Source: Zygnema cylindricum (taxonomy: Eukaryota; Streptophyta; Zygnematophyceae; Zygnematales; Zygnemataceae). From it: DNA of 32,100 bases. A model generated the notes under the pieces. The model was not told the DNA's origin, did not search any database, and saw only the letters and a list, made by a program, of their open reading frames with translations. The stretch is from the NCBI GenBank assembly GCA_037447655.1, contig JBBHKE010001301.1:10001-42100 (forward strand). Direction: 5' to 3'. How positions within the stretch are numbered: the first letter of the stretch is position 1; each line of letters starts with the position of its first letter. This document shows positions 1 to 9,119 of this stretch, piece after piece. The position numbers and the translations under genes are program-made.

Positions 1-1
1 T

Positions 2-100
2 GACGATGATGATGATGACGATGATGATGACGATGAAGATGAAGATGATGATGAGGATGTTGTTGACAATGATGATGGTGACGATGATGATGATATATGA
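2..100 (+). CDS. Acidic Asp-rich open frame, 3' end, cut by window edge
   Basis: Frame 2 is open from the window edge to a TGA at 98-100. It encodes about 32 residues, nearly all Asp with a few Glu, one Val-Val pair, one Asn, one Gly and a terminal Ile. The DNA is a (GAT/GAC/GAA)n trinucleotide repeat. Poly-acidic tails are common at the C-terminus of nuclear and chaperone-type proteins, so this could be the end of a real gene lying to the left. A plain GAT microsatellite would look the same, and no further coding sequence is visible to decide. Confidence 0.25.
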   Translation, partial: DDDDDDDDDDDEDEDDDEDVVDNDDGDDDDDI

Positions 101-149
101 AACTATTGGTAAACTACAAAGTCTTCAAAGTATTCAAAGTATATACCAA

Positions 150-816
150 TGTTTGTAATGTTCGTCAGCCTTTGAGCTGATAATGATGTTCAACAACTTT
201 CTTGGTCTTTAGACTAAGTTGGTTGATTGGAAAAAAAAGAAAAATTATTCAAAGTAACAATTCAAAGGTTTCAAAGTATATACCAATGTTTGTAATGTTC
301 GTCAGCCTTTGAGCTGATAATGATGTTCAACAACTTTCTTGGTCTTTAGACTAAGTTGGTTGATCGGAAAAAAAAATTTTTTATTCAAAGTAACAATGTA
401 TTCTAATAAACAAGTATTATGATTGAAAACAAGTGTTTTTAATGTTGGTCAGCCTCCGAGCTGATAGTGATGTTTATGCAACCTTCTAAGTCTTAGGACT
501 AAGTTGGTTGATCACAAAAAAAAAAAAAAAACAAAGTACTCAAAGTAATCAATCTACTAAAATAAACAACGAAAATTAATAAATAATAAGTGGTTGTAAT
601 GTTAGTCAGCATTTGAGCTGATAATGATGTTTATGCAACCATCTGGGTCTTCGACTAAGGTGCTTGATCGAAAACAAAAAAAGTACTTAAAGTAATCAAC
701 ATATTCTAACTATCAATAAATATAAAAGAAAATACGTGTTTGTAGTGTTAGTCAGCCATCGAGCTGAAAATTATGTTGTTCAACCATCTGAGTCTTTGGA
801 CTAAGTTGGTTGAACC
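150..816. repeat. Five tandem ~140-bp units, each with two conserved hairpins
   Basis: Five units have cores at 160-226, 297-364, 444-512, 601-668 and 747-816, spaced 137-157 bp. Each core holds hairpin 1 (TCAGC, variable 6-nt loop, GCTGA) and hairpin 2 (a CAAC/GTTG-type basal stem and an AGTC/GACT-type apical stem around a 3-4-nt loop). Hairpin 1 loops differ between units (CTTTGA, CTCCGA, ATTTGA, CATCGA) while its stem is unchanged. Spacers are A-rich and poorly conserved except between units 1 and 2. No open frame and no tRNA-type B box was seen. The function is not known. Confidence 0.7.
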
Positions 817-829
817 CTAGTTAAGTTTG

Positions 830-1294
830 ATGTTTTTTTTTTCTCTTATTTTTTTCTTTGATATGTTTACATTTGTTTCTTGCGTTTTTGTTATGTGATC
901 AAGGTTGTATTGTGGTTATTTATTTTGTTTGTCTTTTTTTTGTTTTCTTTTTTTGTGATATTACGTATTGATAAAAAAAAATATGAAAAATAGACATGCA
1001 ACACCTTAATATTATATAAACAAAAACCATTTATATTACGTTTAAACAAATAATGGTTGAATAATGCTAATGGTTTAATGTGTATTCTAGATTTAACATT
1101 AAAATATTTAATATTACATGATATATTCAGTCCAGTTCATTCATATTGTTCATTAGATTGAGATCGAACGCTTAAATCAATGTGAAACTTTTACGCTTAA
1201 TCAAACCTCCTACATGAGCGAAACGCGAATTAAACCATCCACTTGGCATCTTCATGGTCTTTACCATGTACAATGCGCTAGTACAGTGCGTACC
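830..1294. other. AT-rich stretch without recognisable genes
   Basis: T-rich tract (830-960) followed by AT-rich DNA with no long open frame. Nothing recognisable was found up to the start of the tandem repeat. Confidence 0.5.
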
Positions 1295-1337
1295 ATGTAC
1301 GAAAATCGTACGTGACGTCAACACTGAAACTACGATT

Positions 1338-1870
1338 CACCCCGAATCGTAATTATAGTAAAGAAAAGATTAGAGCAAAAAAACAAAAAAAACAATTATA
1401 GTTGTAAACGCTAATTATTGTGATATAACCTTTTCACAAAGTAAATTTATTCTACTTTATTTAAGTACTCTATACTAGCTTATGTCGGCAATAATTATCC
1501 GTGCTGTAATTATAAACACTAAAATATTTAGACATACGAAAACCGCCAGCCCGTATATTCTGACGTCATTATGACGTTAGTACTATTTGTCTCATAGATA
1601 TATACTATTTGTCTCAACTCATACTGTTGCGATTCTATTAAATTATTATTTGTACCTTTTTACTTATAAAATTACAAATTTGCACAGTGAGACGTTGTCC
1701 GTACTCCACATTATTTAAAACGAACCTATATTAGGATTTTTTACGCTAATTAAACTTTACCTTAAATAGTATAATGAAAAAATTCGAATCATTTACTCTA
1801 TTTAACATGATAGAGTCGAAATTTAAGGCGACCGAATTAGCGTTATTTACTCTAATTACGATTCGCTGTG
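1338..1870. mobile_element. Family A non-autonomous DNA transposon, copy 1
   Basis: The ends read CACCCCGAATCGTAATTATA on the left and, reverse-complemented from the right, CACAGCGAATCGTAATT. The right flank is TA (1871-1872) and the left flank is TT, probably a mutated TA. The homologous site at about 2225-2240 in the neighbouring repeat unit lacks the element. The interior matches other family A copies (a TTATTTGTAC...ACTTAATAAAGTAC-like block and a CCACACTATTTAAA-like block). No transposase is present. Confidence 0.75.
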
Positions 1871-1957
1871 TAGTGTACGGATATTGAGAACACGACAACG
1901 TGGCGTGATGTGACGATATCGCACGCGCCACAATTAAAAGTGCGATACTGTACGTTA

Positions 1958-2173
1958 CACCGCCAATCGTTATTAGCGTTGTGTACGCTAATTCCGTCCC
2001 GCTTTTTTTTTTTTAATTCCCAAATAGAATTATCCATACTATTTAAAAATAACCCTAATTCCTAATTAGAATAGACGATTTCTTCGGAAAATTTCAAATT
2101 CCCAATTAGCGTAAACCACGCTAATTATTCGTATACGCTAAAAAAACTTACACGCTAATAACGATTGGCGGTG
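1958..2173. mobile_element. Short TA-target MITE (216 bp) with family A-type ends
   Basis: The terminal inverted repeat is perfect over 22 bp, starting CACCGCCAATCGTTATTAGC. It is flanked by TA on both sides (1956-1957 and 2174-2175). Unit copies at about 2310-2330 and 2430-2445 show the uninserted target, so the TA duplication is directly visible. The element is too short to encode protein. Confidence 0.85.
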
Positions 2174-2490
2174 TACTGTACCGGTATTGATATCACGACA
2201 CATCGTACGTCACGCCAACACTGAAATAACAGTAGTGTACGGAAATTGAGAACACGACAACGTGGCGTGATGTGACGGGATCGCACGCGCAAAAATTTAA
2301 AGTTCGAAACTGTACGTTACTTCACCGGTATTGATAACACGACATTTTGGCGTGTACGGATATTGACAAAGAGACAAATCGACGTGATGTACGGAATGGC
2401 ACGCGAAAAAATTTAGCGTACGATACTGTACGTTACTCAACCGGTATTGATAACACGACATTTTGGCGTGACGTCAATTTTGTCTGGACA

Positions 2491-2879
2491 TTTATCATAC
2501 CACTACAACCACGTGAAATTCAACAAATAGGATTGTACCACGTGTCCCTTTCCTTTGTCACCAAAGACGCCAATCCTAACTCAAAACCCTCAACGGCTCA
2601 AGATCTGGCACATAAAACATCGACGGTCAATTCTCGTTGTCACCAGAGACGAAGGCGACTACAATGCTTTTCCCTTTTAGAAAAAGGGCAAAGCAAAAAA
2701 CATTAACACTAATAAGAAGGATTCATGGTGTACTCGTGTAGTGGTTGGACAGGCAACAAACTGACGTCCATCAAAGTTTCAAAATACTGTGGACTGTATT
2801 AGTTTGTATTACAAAAAGTTAAGAACGAGATGTCTGTATCACCGCCTAAAACAAAAAACAGAAAGCTGCAAATAATCAA
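2491..2879. other. Unique sequence and left edge of the large direct duplication
   Basis: No convincing gene. The open frame at 2347-2706 mostly translates the tandem repeat and is probably fortuitous. A worn MITE end (CATTAACACTAATAAGAAGG then ATTCATGGTGTA) lies near 2700-2730. From about 2728 the sequence matches 27963 onward, which marks the start of the duplication. Confidence 0.5.
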
Positions 2880-3812
2880 GGGTGTGTGCCCAATTGCCAA
2901 AGCAAGAGATTTTTTCCGTCGTTTTTACAGAAAATGGGAATTGCAACGAGAAAATCTTACGTCGTACAAAAAATGGGCAAAAACCAAAGTATATTTTGCG
3001 TCGTCTTGGAACTTGGACGGTACGTCAATTTGGCGTTTTTATCATCGCGACCCACTTCCACGTCACGCCAGCTCATCTTCACACTTGCACTGGAATCAAA
3101 TCGCGACTTTATTTTAATCAAAATAGTAACCTATTGACAAATAGAAAACCGGGATTGCAAGCGTCAAACTTTTTCGAAAATTTTTGCTCGAGGAATAGTA
3201 CACACTTTTTTTCCCTGTTCGTCACGCGCATGTACGTACGGATATGACAAGAATGTATGGAAAAAAACCGGTTGGGGTGTCGGATCCCCACTTTACTTCA
3301 TGGGTCCTTCGCAAAAGTTTACGTCGTCCTCGTCTCTCCCCCTCTTTCTCACTCTACTGCTCCTATTCCTCTCTTCTCTAAATGAAATGCAACAATAATA
3401 GTATCATATGAAAGATTTTTTTTCTTTTTTTTTTAATATTTTTGGTTTTAGTTTGATGGCATATCGAATGATAAAAGATAATAAAAAGAAACCAGAAAGC
3501 CATGGTAGAAAATCTACGTAGTAATGACTTCACAAGATAGCATGACTTCGCAATGTCACAAAACCCTAAAAACCTCGAACAATCGTCGTTTTTGTAGCCG
3601 TAGAACATTCGGTGTCACTTTGACAAATGTTTGCAGTTCGTTGGCGTCTACAAGTGTCGCAAGATATTGGCGACGTCTACAATTGTCACCTATTTGAAGT
3701 AATGAAGGCGCAATTAATGATTGACATAGGAACACTTTGAAAAGTACACCGTAAAATTTGCGCTAAAATCCAAAGTAACATTTCAAAGTTTCGGTTACAT
3801 GGGCACACACCC
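2880..3812. mobile_element. PIF/Harbinger-like non-autonomous element with an empty site elsewhere in the window
   Basis: The ends are GGGTGTGTGCCCA and its exact inverted complement TGGGCACACACCC. The right flank is TAA (3813-3815) and the left flank is CAA (2877-2879). The duplicated arm at 28107-28130 reads straight through AATAATTAAGGCATCTAA without the element, so the target was TAA. A 3-bp TAA/TTA target duplication and GGG-starting ends are characteristic of PIF/Harbinger transposons. It is 933 bp long. Short open frames inside (for example 2830-3117 and 2882-3247) show no transposase motif. Confidence 0.8.
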
Positions 3813-4189
3813 TAAGGCATCTAATAGGTTTGGTTTTGTGAGTTGCTGTGCTTTTCATTTTGCGTTTGGGTACTTTTTATTTCCTTGTGGTTGTTTCTTT
3901 TTTTGTGTGTTCCCGTCGCTCTTTTTGTTTTTGTTTTTTATTGTAGTTTTTCAGTTTTGGCCATGCCACCCCTTATGTACCCTCAGACTAAGATGGTTTA
4001 CCATCGTGCTTTTTAATTTATCTTGCTTTGATTTTATAAAAGTTAACCAAGAAATAGTTAAAATAACGGTTTCATATTCTAATAGTTGAAACAAATCTCA
4101 TCACCAACTCACATGTTGGTTTGTACGGGTCTTTATATTGAGTGTTTCTGTAGTAAGTAAAATACTAGAGTGTAGTAAGTACGAGAGGG
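3813..4189. other. Duplicated intergenic sequence with a left-only 200-bp block
   Basis: 3829-4035 is T-rich and absent from the right arm, which joins directly from GGCATCTAAT to AAAAGTTAACC at about 28130-28142. It could be an insertion here or a deletion in the right arm. From 4036 the arms match again up to the TGTAGTAAGTAC repeats. No gene is supported: the 96-codon plus-strand frame at 3799-4089 is hydrophobic, T-rich low-complexity translation and is not preserved in the other arm. Confidence 0.5.
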
Positions 4190-4191
4190 TA

Positions 4192-4407
4192 CACCTTGAA
4201 TCGCTATTATCGTTAATGGTTTTTTTGCCACCTAAACATCTTTTCTCCGTACACGCTTGTCAGATTGTGGATCTAACGGTTGCGATTGAAAGCTAAAATA
4301 ACCACCTTTCGATTGGCGGCCTCCATGTGAAAATCAGACAAATATGTACGGAGAAAAGATGTTTTAAGTGGCTAAAAATTAATTAACGCTAATAGCGATT
4401 CACGGTG
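4192..4407. mobile_element. Family B foldback MITE, copy 1 (216 bp)
   Basis: It begins CACCTTGAATCGCTATTATC and ends GATAATAGC-type sequence followed by CACGGTG in inverted form, with TA on both sides (4190-4191, 4408-4409). The imperfect inverted repeat runs about 70 bp inward and includes AACATCTTTTCTCCGTACA, leaving only about 75 bp of centre. The outer 20 bp match family A ends while the inner arm differs. Confidence 0.8.
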
Positions 4408-4562
4408 TAGTAAGTACCAGAGTGTAGTAAGTATTAGAGTGTATATTTCCTGCTTCCAACATTTATTAACAGCTCCTTAATTTGTTTTTCTTTGGCAATG
4501 GGCTTCTGGTGTTTATCGAAAAAACAAGCTCTCCATGTTCACTTCATGTCTCAAAACGAGAT

Positions 4563-4708
4563 CACCGATAATATAATATAATATAATACAATATGATACA
4601 ATACAATATGATATAATATAATATAATACAATATAATATAATATAGTATAATATAATATAATCGAATATAATAGAATATAATAGAATATAATGTAACATA
4701 ATATAATG
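4563..4708. repeat. AT-rich pentanucleotide array (TAATA)n
   Basis: About 145 bp of TAATA-type pentamers with G/C interruptions (ATACA, ATATG). The right arm has only a few AT pairs at the equivalent place (28918-28940), so this is an arm-specific expansion. The Ile/Tyr-rich minus-strand frames here are artefacts of the repeat. Confidence 0.9.
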
Positions 4709-6194
4709 CCAACCGAATTCTGTAGATCTTGGTACAATTGCATCTCGTGATCACTCAGATGGAGCCCAATATTTGGCCACAATTAACCCACATTTGAACA
4801 TTAATATTAATTATTTTCTTTCCCAAATTCCAAATCCAATTCCTCAAATGATAACTTTTAAAATTCACAAAATTTAGAACTTTGAGATGTCCAGATTATC
4901 CGAATTCCGATTCCCCATTTCCCACATTCAAACATGTCACAATCCCATAATTGCAAAATCCAAAATTTGGGTGTCATCTTCCTCTACTTCTTCCGCTAGG
5001 CAGTACCCCCTCACCCCCCTTCCCTCCATTTCCCTCCTCGACCTCCCGCTTCACCGCCCCTCTCCAGCCCTTCCTGATCCATCTATCCTCTCTCCTGTCC
5101 CCTGATCCTAGATCCTCCTTCCCTATTCCTATCGGTCTCCGGTCTGATGGCGGTTTGTCCGGGCGATCTGATCCTCGCTCCGAATCCGCACGGCTCTTCT
5201 CCCATCCGTATCTTTGTCCCCTCGACCTCAAATCCCAAATCCAAAATCCAAATTTCAAAATCCCAAATCTATCGAATTAGTGTTGCATATTGTATCGAAT
5301 TTTGGCCAATATTTGACAACGTTATACTATGGGATATGGGACGGAAGTCTATCCTGACAGGAGATTGTCAAGTGTTGTAGTTTCATTAGCGCGCTACATG
5401 CAGAAGATACACCGTTAATAGTGAGGATTTTTTTGTTTTCTCGTTTTTAAAAAAGAGAGAAGGTTTTGTACTTTATGTAAATACACATCTCTACGGTCCC
5501 TGGAGTGCTCGGCTCAAAACTTCAAAAGTTATGCCTTAACCAACGTTTTTCTCATTTTTTAGTGAGAAACTGAAAAAACTGAAAAGATAAGAAACTGTTC
5601 TCCTCTACATAGACCTTTAAAAGTGGTGCAAATTTTTAGTCGGAAATCGGAAAACCAATCCAACAGCTTTTCAAATGCTCATAGACGACATGAGGTGTGG
5701 AAAAGACATAAAAACTTTTCCTATTTACAAATCGATTGATACTTTTTCTAATTGTACTACAATCGAACAAAGGTCTTCCCAAGTGACAATTAACATCGGA
5801 TGCCAAAAAACGTGTGTTTCTTTTTAACACAAAAATTAACCACAAAATCAATTTAGTCCCCAATTTTGTGAGTTATATTGTCACATCTTCTCTCACAAAC
5901 ATGCAATTCAGTAGACAATAATACCCATCTATTTTTCTCGCTATTTTTTTAAAACCCAAACTATCAACATTTTCTTTCTTTCATCGATAAATATGTAAAC
6001 AAAAATGTAAATGTTATGGGAAAGAGGTTTCACTTGCGAGGGTTTCAGATGTAACCGTCATATTACAATCTACAATTCATTTTCCTATGCACTTTTGTAT
6101 GAAGTTTTTAGCAATTTATAATTTAGTTTTCCATACACTTGCAAAAACCCGCAAATTTCTCGAACTCACGCAATTCTTTGATACTTTTCTACAC
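4709..6194. other. Duplicated non-coding stretch, no convincing gene
   Basis: 4800-5280 is pyrimidine-rich with short A-tract words (CCAAATCCAAAATCC type) and matches 29020-29560 at its edges. 5280-6190 matches 29690-30570 at roughly 87-93% by eye. A 75-codon minus-strand frame at 5636-5863 has an equal-length partner at 30026-30253, but about one residue in five differs, so it is not strongly supported. Downstream of 6195 this stretch would include the 3' untranslated region of the minus-strand gene. Confidence 0.5.
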
Positions 6195-6890
6195 TCAAAG
6201 GGTCTCCAATTCCGTTCCTATCTTTTCAAGCTCCGCTAATTTCTTTCGCAACTTGCCCTCCAATATTTTCTGTTCCTTCTTCCCAATCCTCAATGCCTTC
6301 TCACGTTCGTCCAATTCGTCCTCAAGTTTCCTCTTCCTCACCCTTAAACTATCCTCCTCTCTCTTCACCTCCTCCAACTCCTTTGACTTTATCTGTACAT
6401 CGAGTTCACTTTTCCTCACCTTCTCTATCACATCATCCAATTTCAGATGTGTAATAGTTCTACCGCTTGTTATGTTTCCCATTTTTTCCTTTACTCGATC
6501 CTGTAAAGTACTTATAACAAGTACATTTCCTCCAAGGTGTGACCTCTCTCCTCCTCCTCCCTCTACCTCATTCTCCTCCTCGTCCTTACTTTCCTCATTA
6601 CGAACCTCCCCTTCTACCTTCCCTTCTAGCTCGTCCTCCTCTTCGTCACTGTCATCTCCATAGTTATCCTCTTTCTCAACGTCGTCCTCCTCTCCTTTAC
6701 CTTCTCCCTTCCCCTCTTCCTCCTCCTCGCCTTTCCCCTCTCCCTCTCCTCCTCCCCTTTTTCGTCCACTTTTTGTCTTCACTTGTGGCATGATACGTAC
6801 AAAAATGTAAAATAATTTTTTGACGTGATGTGACATTTTGCTAAAATCAAGCCTTTCCAGTTCGTGTTGAAAAAAAATTTCTCCATATTC
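6195..6890 (-). CDS. Exon 3: acidic region plus C-terminal coiled coil, intact
   Basis: An open frame of 231 codons runs from the acceptor to TGA at 6195-6197. It starts EYGEIFFQHELERL, so the Met at 6836 is internal and not the true start. Order: a basic patch (KTKSGRKR), about 60 residues rich in Glu and Gly, an acidic run (GDDSDEEEDELEG), then about 95 residues with coiled-coil heptads (KSELDVQIKSKELEEVKREE and onward) to the end. The equivalent right-arm sequence is about 99% identical by eye. A diverged copy at 15196-15865 keeps the same N-terminal codons. I recognise no family. A structural or nuclear scaffold-like role would be a guess. Confidence 0.55.
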   Translation of the reverse strand, partial: EYGEIFFQHELERLDFSKMSHHVKKLFYIFVRIMPQVKTKSGRKRGGGEGEGKGEEEEEGKGEGKGEEDDVEKEDNYGDDSDEEEDELEGKVEGEVRNEESKDEEENEVEGGGGERSHLGGNVLVISTLQDRVKEKMGNITSGRTITHLKLDDVIEKVRKSELDVQIKSKELEEVKREEDSLRVRKRKLEDELDEREKALRIGKKEQKILEGKLRKKLAELEKIGTELETL

Positions 6891-7060
6891 CTAAAACAGA
6901 AAAAAAAAAAAAAAAGGGAAAAAAACAACATTATTTAAAAGTTCCAAATAAGTCACAAGAGTTACGGATTTATTTCACAACTTTCCAATAATTTTTTGCC
7001 CACCTTCCCTCTTCCCGCACCACCTTCCCTCCCTCCCTCCCATTCCCCTCCCTTCCCTAC
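6891..7060 (-). other. Inferred intron 2 of the left coiled-coil gene (170 bp)
   Basis: Minus-strand donor GTAGGGAAGG and acceptor CTGTTTTAG after a long T tract. The right copy's intron is 127 bp, and most of the difference is a purine-rich low-complexity block at about 7005-7055. A length change of that kind inside an intron is harmless, which supports placing the donor upstream of it. Confidence 0.5.
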
Positions 7061-7702
7061 CTCTAATTCGTTTTCGTTTCCTCCTCCCTCCCTCCCCCTC
7101 ATACCCTCTCTCCTCACCTCTTGTTCCTCAGGATGAGTACGACGTAGTTCCATAAAAAAAGTCGTACATTTCTTTGTGACAATGACTAAATTCATTTCGA
7201 TTTTGCCCACAATTCCGGAGTTCTCAAAAAAATCTTTTAAGGTCTCTTTTGTTACATTGACATTAACATTTTCCTGTCCCACACTTCCCCTCCTATCATT
7301 TTCCTTCTGTCTAGCCCTCGGCTCAAGTCTTGAAGTGCCTCCCTCTTCCATCGAATCCGAAGTTACGTTTCCATTTGAATTCCCGTTTCCATTTCCGCTT
7401 CCGTTTCCGCTAACGTTTGTTTTCCCGTTTCCGTTTACCGCGACAATTTGAATTTGGTTTCTCATTCCGTTTCTCTCTCCATTTGTGTTTCCGTTTCCGA
7501 TTTGTTTTACACTCAAATATTCGACTGGCACCTTCCCGCGACCTTTCTCCGCTTTGTATTTTTCTAAAATAGAAGATATATCGCTTTGGCCGGTAATAGA
7601 AGGAAAATTTTCATCCATAAAACGTGCAACTTCAAGTATAACTAGTTTTTCTCTTTTTCACGAAATATGTAAACAACTCCATTCGGCTACCACAAGAGAA
7701 AC

Positions 7703-8725
7703 CTGTAGAAAAAATCGTAAGATACACAGGCAACGAGGGAGAAGAGGAGGGAGAGGGAGAGAGAGGGGGGATGGGGAAAGGGAGAGGGAGAGGGAGAGGG
7801 AGAGGGAGAGGGAGAGGGAGAGGGAGAGGGAGAGGGAGAGGGAGAGGGAGAGAGGGAGAGGGAGAGGGAGAGGAGAGGGAGAGGGAGAGGGAGAGGGAGA
7901 GGGAGAGGGAGAGGGAGAGGGAGAGGGAGAGGGGAGAGGGAGAGGGAGAGGGAGAGGGAGAGGGAGAGGGAGGAGGGAGAGGGAGAGGGAGAGGGAGAGG
8001 GAGAGGGAGAGGGGAGAGGGAGAGGGAGAGGGAGAGGGAGAGGGAGAGGGAGAGGAGGGGAGAGGGAGAGGGAGAGGGAGAGGGAGAGGGAGAGGGAGAG
8101 GGAGAGGGAGAGGGAGAGGGAGAGGGAGAGGGAGAGGGAGAGGGAGAGGGAGAGGGAGAGGGAGAGGGAGAGGGAGAGGGAGAGGGAGAGGGGAGAGGGA
8201 GAGGGAGAGGGAGAGGGAGAGAGGGAGAGGGAGAGGGAGAGGGAGAGGGAGAGGGAGAGGGAGAGGGAGAGGGAGAGGGAGAGGGAGAGGGAGAGGGAGA
8301 GGGAGAGGGAGAGGGGAGAGGGAGAGGGGAGAGGGAGAGGGAGAGGGGAGAGGGAGAGGGGAGAGGGAGGAGGGAGAGGGGAGAGGGAGAGGGAGAGGGA
8401 GAGGGAGAGGGCGAGGGCGAGGGCCGAGGGCGAGGGGGAGAGGGCGAGGGTAGAGGGCGAGGGAGAGAGGGGCGAGGGCGAGGGCGAGGGAGAGGGAGAG
8501 GGCGAGGGAGAGGGAGAGGGAGAGGGAGAGGGAGAGAGAAGGAGAGGGAGAGGGAGAGGGAGAGGGAGAGGGAGAGGGAGAGGGAGAGGGAGAGGGAGAG
8601 GGAGAGGGAGAGGGAGAGGGAGAGGGGAGTGGGAGAGGGAGTGGGAGAGGGTGAGGGAGAGGGTGAGGGAGAGGGAGAGGGTGAGGGAGAGGGAGAGGGA
8701 GAGGGAGAGGGAGAGAGAGAGTCAC
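7703..8725 (-). other. Inferred intron 1, filled by the pyrimidine satellite
   Basis: The 1023-bp interval runs from donor GTGACT (8725) to acceptor TTCTACAG (7703) on the minus strand. Almost all of it is (TCTCCC)n. The conserved residues between the acceptor and the first usable Met ([12 protein letters not shown] in both arms) lie upstream of any shared ATG. That argues for an upstream exon and therefore an intron here. The alternative is that transcription starts within or just below the satellite. Confidence 0.4.
7735..8720. repeat. (GGGAGA)n purine satellite, about 1 kb
   Basis: Near-perfect GGGAGA hexamers with occasional GGGGAGA, AGGAGGGAGA and GGGCGA variants. GGGCGA units cluster at 8410-8510. 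The purine strand is plus. Runs of G3 make G-quadruplex or triplex formation plausible. The long Glu/Gly/Arg and Ser/Pro/Leu frames are translation artefacts. The same satellite reappears at 32058 at the equivalent place in the right arm. Confidence 0.95.
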
Positions 8726-8824
8726 CTTCATAAGTGTACTCCACACGACGGTCGGCGGGGAGGGAGGGATAGATGCGCCATTCGCCATCCGCGAGGCGCC
8801 CATGGCTTGCCAAGACCACTTTCG
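8726..8824 (-). CDS. Candidate upstream exon of the coiled-coil protein gene
   Basis: A GC-rich 99-bp island in AT-rich and simple-sequence surroundings. On the minus strand it lies between a pyrimidine tract ending AAAGTGCAG and a donor AAG|GTGACT. It is open for 32 codons and contains [11 protein letters not shown] and RRVEYTYE. Its final phase (one base, G) fits the two bases at the start of exon 2, giving a Gly codon at the join. A second frame is also open, so coding is not proven. It could instead be leader or satellite-flanking sequence. Confidence 0.35.
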
Positions 8825-8829
8825 CTGCA

Positions 8830-9119
8830 CTTTGGGAAGGAGGACAAGGAAGTTAAGAAAAAAGTAATTAGTAATTACGGATGAAGAAGGAGAAGAAAAA
8901 GGACCCAGGAGGACGAGGAAGTTAAAAAACTTATTATTAGTTTGTAAACCGGATGAAGAAGGAGAGGATGAAAAGGACTAAGAGGATGAAGAAGTTGGGA
9001 AGATTATTATTAGTTAGTTAGGCATTGTTAGAAGATTATTACTAGTTAGTGATTATTAGTTACTAGACAAGGAAATTATTTCGAGAAGTGCAACAAGACT
9101 TGCAACTGTGGGAGACAAT
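8830..9119. repeat. Degenerate ~68-bp tandem repeat
   Basis: About three units built on AGGAAGTTAAAAAA, TTATTATTAGT and GGATGAAGAAGGAGA, beginning near 8838, 8908 and 8975. The sequence decays into AT-rich DNA toward 9060. No gene seen. Confidence 0.55.

Larger units (their letters stand above)
1295..2490. repeat. Tandem repeat (unit about 116-144 bp) split by two transposon insertions
   Basis: The units share the words CCGGTATTGATAACACGACA, ACGGATATTGAGAACACGAC and GTGGCGTGATGTGACG. CCGGTATTGA occurs at about 2181, 2325 and 2441. The first unit is split: 1295-1337 joins 1871-1957 once the 533-bp element at 1338-1870 is removed, and it continues at 2174 once the 216-bp element at 1958-2173 is removed. 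The third unit lacks about 24 bp present in the second. The fourth is partial. Confidence 0.7.
2690..7900. repeat. Left arm of a large direct segmental duplication
   Basis: It aligns, with indels, to about 27930-32100. The shared blocks are 2728-2879 with 27963-28112, 4036-4170 with 28140-28270, 4450-4560 with 28797-28915, 4710-4860 with 28940-29090, 5215-6190 with 29455-30570 and 6190-7740 with 30570-32060. Left-only material is a Harbinger-like element, about 200 bp at 3829-4035, a MITE and an AT pentamer array. Right-only material is a family A element and a 23-bp minisatellite array. The two arms lie in the same orientation about 25 kb apart. Confidence 0.85.
6195..8824 (-). pseudogene. 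Three-exon coiled-coil protein gene, left copy, frameshifted in exon 2
   Basis: Inferred model on the minus strand: exon 1 8824-8726, exon 2 7702-7061, exon 3 6890-6195. Exon 2 starts after a pyrimidine-rich TTTTTTCTACAG acceptor. Its donor is GAG|GTAGGG, and exon 3 starts after TTCTGTTTTAG. Phases agree: exon 1 ends in phase 1, exon 2 supplies GT then codons, and exons 2 and 3 join in phase 0. Exon 2 encodes an Asn/Gly-rich linker after a MDENFPSITGQ segment. Compared with the right copy it has one extra base near 7653 and three more near 7148, 7195 and 7230. The first breaks the frame after about 20 codons. The other three together cancel out, leaving an altered stretch of about 25 residues. 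Function unknown. Confidence 0.5.

Noticed and set aside
150-816. C/D-box snoRNA cluster, from TGATGTT and CTGA words in each unit
   Set aside because: CTGA comes just before the TGATG word instead of ~60-80 nt after it, and no terminal stem brackets a C/D pair.
2347-2706. 119-codon plus-strand gene
   Set aside because: It begins inside the tandem repeat and shows no domain. The following shared sequence in the other arm does not preserve it.
4513-4782. Tyr/Ile-rich minus-strand membrane-like protein
   Set aside because: It is the translation of the TAATA pentamer array and is missing from the duplicated arm.
7485-8830. Very long Glu/Gly/Arg, Ser/Pro and Leu/Pro open frames over the satellite
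   Set aside because: A 6-bp repeat unit without stop codons is open in several frames on both strands at once. These are translations of (GGGAGA)n.
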